The notes beneath the pieces are model-generated. The model made no database searches, was not told the DNA's origin, and saw only the letters and a list, made by a program, of their open reading frames with translations. A stretch of DNA of 64,000 nucleotides, from positions 1,488,001 to 1,552,000 of the forward strand of contig NZ_CP102850.1 of the NCBI RefSeq assembly GCF_024734075.1, read 5' to 3'. A program made the translations under genes and the position numbers. Positions 60,216-64,000 of the stretch are shown piece after piece. Each line of letters opens with the position of its first letter. Positions within the stretch are counted from its first letter, which is position 1. Origin of the DNA: Gordonia mangrovi. GTDB taxonomy: Bacteria; Actinomycetota; Actinomycetes; Mycobacteriales; Mycobacteriaceae.

Positions 60216-62201
60216 ATGCGCAGCACCGCCCGGGTCGTCGGTATCGTCGTCGAGCTCCTTGTGTTGTGGCTGGTCTCTGCGCTCGCCCTGGTGGTGCTCG
60301 ACGCCGTGTTCGACGGGGTCACGCTCGACACGGTCGTGGTGGACGGCCGCTCGACCTCCCTGCCGGCCGCGGTGGCGCTGGCGCTGGTGTTCGGTCTGCT
60401 CAACGCCGTCCTGTGGCCGCTGGTGGTGCGCGCCATGGCGTGGATCGGGCCGGTGGTGCTGTTCGTCGCGGTCTTCCTGGCCGGCGGGCTGTTGCTGATG
60501 CTGTCGATGGTCCTGGTGCCGGTCGCCACCGTCGACCGCACCCTGGACCTGTTCGTGATGGCCGCGCTGCTGTCGCTGTTCAGTTCGGCGGTCGGTGGTG
60601 TGATCGCGTCCCGCTCGGACACCTCGTATCGGATCATGCAGGTGCGGCGGCAGCGTTTCCGCCGACGACGCGCGACGCCGGCCACCGCGGAGCCGGGCCT
60701 GCTGTGCCTGCAGATCGACGGTCTCGGCCACGGTGTGCTGCGCCGCGCGATCGCCGACGGTGTCACCCCGACCATCGCGAAACTCGTGCGGGAGAGCCAC
60801 CGGCTGGTGGCCTGGCACACCGATTGGAGCAGCCAGACCGGCGCCTCACAGCTGGGTATCCTGCACGGCTGCAACCACAATGTCCCCGCGTTCCGCTGGT
60901 ACGACAAGGCCACCGGGACCATCGCGGTGTTCAGCAATCCCCGCGACAACGAAGAGCGTGAGGCCGAACGCGCCGACCGACCGGGGCTACTCGCCCTCGA
61001 CGGCGCGAGCCGCGGCAACCTGTTCACCGGCGGGGCCGACGACAACGTGCTGGTGGTCAGCCGGATGCGGGGCGCCCGACTCGGCGGCGGCGCCGGATAC
61101 GCGTCGTACTTCTTCGATCCGTCCAGCGCGCTGCGCACGGTGGCGCGGATGGTCGCCGAGATCCAGCGAGAACTGCGCCAGGCATTCCATCAGCGACGAC
61201 GCGACATCCGGCCGCGGGTTCCGCGTGGCGGCCTCTACCCGTTCGTGCGGGCGTTCACGACCGTGGTGGCCAACGACATCACCGTCGCCGCAGTGGTCCG
61301 CGACCTCATCGACGGGCGCAGCATCATCTACGCGGATCTGATCGGCTACGACGAGGTGTCGCATCATTCGGGCATCTCCCGGCCGGAAACCCTTGCGGTG
61401 CTGACGAAGATCGACGAGACGATTCGGCTGTTGCTGGCCACCGTCGAGCAGGCCGACCGCGACTACCACGTCGTCCTGCTCTCCGATCACGGGCAGAGCC
61501 AGGGCGCCACCTTCAGCCGACGATACGGCGAGAGTCTGGGGCACCTCGTCGACCGGTTGTGTGGCGATCCCGATCGCCCGGCCGACGAGGACCGCTCGGC
61601 GCAGGCCGATGCCGAGGGCAGGTTGTACGCCTCGGCCAGCATGGGTTCGGCGGGCGAGCAGACCGACGTGGTGCCGTCGTCGGATCGACCGGTGGTGCTC
61701 GGGTCCGGCAATCTGGGGCTGATCAGCTTCCCGCGCATCGCGGGTCGCGCCGACACCGCCGACATCGAGGACACCTACCCGGGTGTGCTCGACGGACTGC
61801 GCGGTCATCCCGGGGTCGGTTTCCTCCTGGTGGCGCAGCCCGGTGGCGGATCGGTGGTGCTCGGCGCCGACGGGTCCGTCGATGTGACGACCGGCGTGGT
61901 CACCGGCACCGACCCGCTGCGCCATTTCGGCCCCGATGCACTCGCGAAGGTCCGTCGCACGGACACCTTCGACAACGTCGCGGACATCATGGTCGGCGGC
62001 GCCTATTGGCCGGAAACCGACGAGGTGGCCGCCTTCGAGGAACAGGTCGGTTCCCATGGCGGGATGGGCGGCCCGCAGAGCACCCCGTTCCTACTCTTCC
62101 CGACGGACCTGCCACACCCACCCGATCCCCTGCACGGCGCCGAAGCGGTCCACACGGTGCTGGCCGGTTGGCGCGATCTGCGGCAACCGCAGGTCGAGTA
62201 G
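60216..62201 (+). CDS. Holin-like membrane domain fused to alkaline-phosphatase-superfamily phosphodiesterase
   Basis: A 661-residue protein. Residues 1-140 have four hydrophobic helices (VELLVLWLVSALALVVLDAVF, AVALALVFGLLNAVLWPLVV, IGPVVLFVAVFLAGGLLLML, LFVMAALLSLFSSAVGGVI) like the phage-holin-family/DUF360 membrane domain. After a basic linker the alkaline-phosphatase fold begins at LLCLQIDGLGHGVLRRAIADGVTPTIAKL (metal Asp). It goes on through SSQTGASQLGILHGCN (nucleophile region), YADLIGYDEVSHHSG and VVLLSDHGQSQG with metal Asp and His. The last ligand is in GSHGGMGGPQS. ATG 60216 has GAAAGG upstream. The product is probably a membrane-anchored nucleotide or lipid phosphodiesterase. The final GTC GAG TAG comes from the first copy of a repeat. 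Confidence 0.85.
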   Translation: MRSTARVVGIVVELLVLWLVSALALVVLDAVFDGVTLDTVVVDGRSTSLPAAVALALVFGLLNAVLWPLVVRAMAWIGPVVLFVAVFLAGGLLLMLSMVLVPVATVDRTLDLFVMAALLSLFSSAVGGVIASRSDTSYRIMQVRRQRFRRRRATPATAEPGLLCLQIDGLGHGVLRRAIADGVTPTIAKLVRESHRLVAWHTDWSSQTGASQLGILHGCNHNVPAFRWYDKATGTIAVFSNPRDNEEREAERADRPGLLALDGASRGNLFTGGADDNVLVVSRMRGARLGGGAGYASYFFDPSSALRTVARMVAEIQRELRQAFHQRRRDIRPRVPRGGLYPFVRAFTTVVANDITVAAVVRDLIDGRSIIYADLIGYDEVSHHSGISRPETLAVLTKIDETIRLLLATVEQADRDYHVVLLSDHGQSQGATFSRRYGESLGHLVDRLCGDPDRPADEDRSAQADAEGRLYASASMGSAGEQTDVVPSSDRPVVLGSGNLGLISFPRIAGRADTADIEDTYPGVLDGLRGHPGVGFLLVAQPGGGSVVLGADGSVDVTTGVVTGTDPLRHFGPDALAKVRRTDTFDNVADIMVGGAYWPETDEVAAFEEQVGSHGGMGGPQSTPFLLFPTDLPHPPDPLHGAEAVHTVLAGWRDLRQPQVE

Positions 62202-62304
62202 TCACGAGCCCGAAACCGCTCACCGAGCAGCCACAACCCCCCACACCGCCAAACCGCTGGTCGAGTAGTCACGAGCCGCTAGGCGAGTGACGTATCGAGA
62301 CCAG
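62192..62304. repeat. Direct-repeat plus inverted-arm intergenic element
   Basis: GGTCGAGTAGTCACGAGCC occurs twice (62192-62210 and 62259-62277), 67 bases apart. The second copy is followed by GCTAGGCGAGTGACG and TATCGAGACCAG (62293-62304), which pairs with CTGGTCGA of the second copy to make a dyad. Such GGTCGAGTAG...TATCGAGACC elements recur between genes in several actinobacterial genomes, from general knowledge. The first copy supplies the last codons and stop of the preceding gene. Confidence 0.7.
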
Positions 62305-62347
62305 CAGCGCCACAATCGCATCAGCCCTTCGACCCAAGCACACGCGC

Positions 62348-63001
62348 CTACCGTCGGCGCGCGAAGCTCAGGTGCACAACCCCACTCGGCGACGTCGTCG
62401 GCTCGATCCGAAACCGTTCGTCGAGTCCTTCGAGACCATCCCAGAGACGTGCGCCGCGGCCGAGCAGGATCGGCACGACGACGATGTGCATCTCGTCGAT
62501 CAGATCCGCGGCAAGAAACTGGCGGACGGTATTGGTACCACCGCCGATCCGGATGTCCCTGCCACCCGCGAGCTCTCGGGCTCGGACCAGCGCCTCGGCG
62601 GGCTGGGCATCGACGAAGTGGAAGGTGGTGCCGCCGTCCATCTCCAGCGTGGGGCGCGGGTGGTGGGTGAGCACGATGACCGGGGTGTGGAACGGCGGGT
62701 CCTCACCCCACCAACCCCGCCACTCCTCGTCGGCCCACGGCCCTCTTTGGGGCCCGAACTTGTTGCGCCCCATGATCTCCACCCCGATATCGGTCGCCCA
62801 CCGACTGGCGAAGGCTTCGTCGACCCCCACCGAACCCGGACCGTCGCCGTGAAAGCCCATCCGGGTGAACGTCCGGGTGGGAAACGCCCACTCCATCAGG
62901 CGGTGGCCGGCATGCCCGAACGGCGCGTCGAGTTGCTGGCCGTCGCCGGCGCCGAAACCGTCGAGCGAGACCGAGAAGTTGTGTACCCGAACGAGAGACA
63001 T
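62348..63001 (-). CDS. Dihydrofolate-reductase-family (RibD C-terminal) protein
   Basis: A 217-residue DHFR/RibD-fold protein. VRVHNFSVSLDGFGAGDGQQLDAPFG is the typical start (SLDGF). Then come IEIMGRNKFGP-like EIMGRNKFGPQRGPW, TPVIVLTHHPRP and IRIGGGTNTVRQFLAADLIDEMHIVVVPILLGRGARLW, with the NADPH-binding GGG. Members are reductases of unknown substrate, not folate pathway enzymes. It follows the SRPBCC gene directly: its ATG (62999-63001) abuts that gene's stop, so it is the last gene of an ArsR-controlled operon. Confidence 0.92.
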   Translation of the reverse strand: MSLVRVHNFSVSLDGFGAGDGQQLDAPFGHAGHRLMEWAFPTRTFTRMGFHGDGPGSVGVDEAFASRWATDIGVEIMGRNKFGPQRGPWADEEWRGWWGEDPPFHTPVIVLTHHPRPTLEMDGGTTFHFVDAQPAEALVRARELAGGRDIRIGGGTNTVRQFLAADLIDEMHIVVVPILLGRGARLWDGLEGLDERFRIEPTTSPSGVVHLSFARRR

Positions 63002-63535
63002 CTAGCCCTCCTGACCATCCACCGAGACGCCGCCTCGGCCGGCACAGTCGGCTACGAGGTCGACGACGTAGGACGCCAGATTGCCGAGCGTCTGCTCGCC
63101 ACCTTCGATGGCGTGGTAACGCTCCACGGCCTCGTCCCGGAGTTCGCGGGTGGGAAACAGGGTGCGCATCACGATTCGGGTTCGGGCACCGGCCGGTTCG
63201 AAGGTGACAACCGACTCGAAGGCGTCGGGGTCGTCACGAAATGATCCGTGCAGCAACCCGATTCGCTCCGGCGGGACGATATCCCGCCAGGTGATCCACT
63301 CCTGGAATTCGGTCCCGTCCGGCCCGTGCATCACGAAGTCCCAGACGCCGCCGACGTGAAACTCGAACGTTCTTGTGGTGGTGGAGAATCCGTCGGGACC
63401 CCACCACCGGGACAGATGCCGAACCCGGGTGAACGCCTCGAACACCAACTCGCGTGGTGCGTCGATCACCCGCGACACCACGACCTCGCGATCGGCGATC
63501 GCTTCGCCGGCCTCACCGCTGCGATCCGTCGCCAT
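63002..63535 (-). CDS. SRPBCC family protein (AHSA1/START-like)
   Basis: A 177-residue ligand-binding or stress-related START-fold protein. Seen: REVVVSRVIDAPRELVFEAFTRVRHLSRWWGPDGFSTTTRTFEFHVGGVWDFVMHGPDGTEFQEWITWRDIVPPERIGLLHGSFRD and TLFPTRELRDEAVERYHAIEGGEQTLGNLASYV. This is the AHSA1-like, polyketide-cyclase-like group that travels with ArsR regulators and DHFR-like proteins. Its start overlaps the ArsR gene by 23 bases. Role unknown; relatives bind hydrophobic ligands. Confidence 0.92.
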   Translation of the reverse strand: MATDRSGEAGEAIADREVVVSRVIDAPRELVFEAFTRVRHLSRWWGPDGFSTTTRTFEFHVGGVWDFVMHGPDGTEFQEWITWRDIVPPERIGLLHGSFRDDPDAFESVVTFEPAGARTRIVMRTLFPTRELRDEAVERYHAIEGGEQTLGNLASYVVDLVADCAGRGGVSVDGQEG

Positions 63536-63881
63536 CTGCCTGCTCCTTTCGTCGCGTCTGCTTCAGCTCCTGCACGTACTCGTCGAGTCGGTCGAAGCTG
63601 TCGTTCCAGAACTGCTCGAAACCACCGAGCCATTCGCGTACCGGTTGCAGCCCGCGGGCGTCGAGGTCGTAAAGGCGCTGCTTCCCGTCCCCGCGGACCT
63701 GCACCAGCCCGACCTCGCGCAGCACCCGCAGGTGCTTGGACGCCTGCGGCTGACTCATGCCGAGATCCCGCGCCACGTCACCCGCCGGCCGCTCGCCGCC
63801 GCGCAACAGGATCAGGATGTCGCGACGCTGCGGTTCGGCAATCGCGTTGAATGCGTCGGAGGTGGTCGCCGCTCGCGCCAT
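63513..63881 (-). CDS. ArsR-family winged-helix regulator
   Basis: A 122-residue regulator with FNAIAEPQRRDILILLRGGERPAGDVARDLGMSQPQASKHLRVLREVGLVQVRGDGKQRLYDLDARGLQPVREWLGGFEQFW. It has no metal-binding cysteines, so it is of the type paired with SRPBCC genes rather than a metal sensor. First gene of the ArsR-SRPBCC-DHFR-like operon and probably autoregulatory. Its ATG follows the promoter at 63888-63915 so closely that the transcript may be leaderless. Confidence 0.93.
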   Translation of the reverse strand: MARAATTSDAFNAIAEPQRRDILILLRGGERPAGDVARDLGMSQPQASKHLRVLREVGLVQVRGDGKQRLYDLDARGLQPVREWLGGFEQFWNDSFDRLDEYVQELKQTRRKEQADGDGSQR

Positions 63882-63887
63882 AGCACC

Positions 63888-63915
63888 ATCATATTCCTAT
63901 ATCGGCAAATGTAAA
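63888..63915 (-). promoter_or_regulatory. Promoter of the ArsR operon, likely leaderless transcript
   Basis: On the minus strand TTTACA (63915-63910) and TATGAT (63893-63888) are spaced 16 bases. Only 6 bases separate the -10 box from the ArsR ATG at 63881, so transcription would begin at or next to the start codon. The AT-rich sequence here contrasts with the GC-rich surroundings. Confidence 0.55.
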
Positions 63916-64000
63916 CCCGTGCGGTGATCGCATGCCACGGTGCGATCAGTCGCCGCAGCGAGGGAGACGACGAGAAAGGTAAATCAGTTCCCGCGCGAGG

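Overview
The window is about 64 kb of very GC-rich DNA with dense, short-spaced genes on both strands. F420/deazaflavin-type oxidoreductases, an ECF factor of SigK type, a ClpB gene preceded by HspR-type (HAIR) operators, and an MTA phosphorylase-galE-glycosyltransferase neighbourhood resembling M. tuberculosis Rv0535-Rv0540 all point to a mycolic-acid actinobacterium. Gordonia is my best guess, Rhodococcus or a relative the alternative; this is inference from gene content, not from a marker gene. No rRNA, tRNA, CRISPR array, prophage or insertion sequence was seen.

1-18.7 kb: a catabolic locus that looks like one regulon. A plus-strand operon encodes a class III aminotransferase, a fused FAD/Fe-S 2-hydroxyacid dehydrogenase, a semialdehyde dehydrogenase, an ectoine-hydrolase-like M24 protein, a class I/II aminotransferase and an M20 deacylase. 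A minus-strand operon encodes an amidase, a DUF3830 protein, a GntR/FCD regulator and a ProP-like transporter. Two Asp/Glu-racemase/maleate-isomerase paralogues complete it. Near-identical ATTGT-N2-ACAAT palindromes lie in front of the plus operon, between the amidase operon and the first racemase, and in front of the second racemase. The enzyme classes match ectoine degradation (ring opening, deacylation, transamination, semialdehyde oxidation), although the substrate is unproven. NhaA and a PPOX-fold protein are interleaved.

18.8-32.4 kb: housekeeping and stress genes: tag, a MerR regulator, sigK without an adjacent anti-sigma gene, clpB, a fatty-acyl-reductase-like SDR paired with a two-part protein carrying an acyl-ACP-reductase-like C-terminus, an enoyl-CoA hydratase, a MarR/DODA-dioxygenase pair, an acyl-CoA synthetase, a Ddn-like protein and an HD-domain protein.

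32.4-40.2 kb: proline and probably proline-betaine catabolism. P5C dehydrogenase is divergent from a GntR regulator, and a Rieske oxygenase-reductase-proline dehydrogenase-IclR operon lies beside it. The Rieske/reductase pair belongs to the glycine betaine/stachydrine demethylase type. With the first locus, the window therefore carries two candidate compatible-solute degradation modules.

40.2-64 kb: small accessory genes (Uma2, DsbA-like, two tiny membrane proteins, a frameshifted cupin gene), then mtnP-galE, a two-component system, a large membrane protein, and a tightly overlapping operon (glycosyltransferase, DUF2064, methyltransferase, membrane-anchored molybdopterin oxidoreductase). After these come a nucleoside hydrolase, threonine aldolase and siderophore-interacting protein, a lipase-like protein, a truncated DJ-1/PfpI gene overlapping a PPOX gene, a sulfurtransferase, an SDR with a CPBP protease, an MBL hydrolase, a holin-like/phosphodiesterase fusion, and an ArsR-SRPBCC-DHFR-like operon. 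A short dispersed-type repeat sits at 62.2-62.3 kb.
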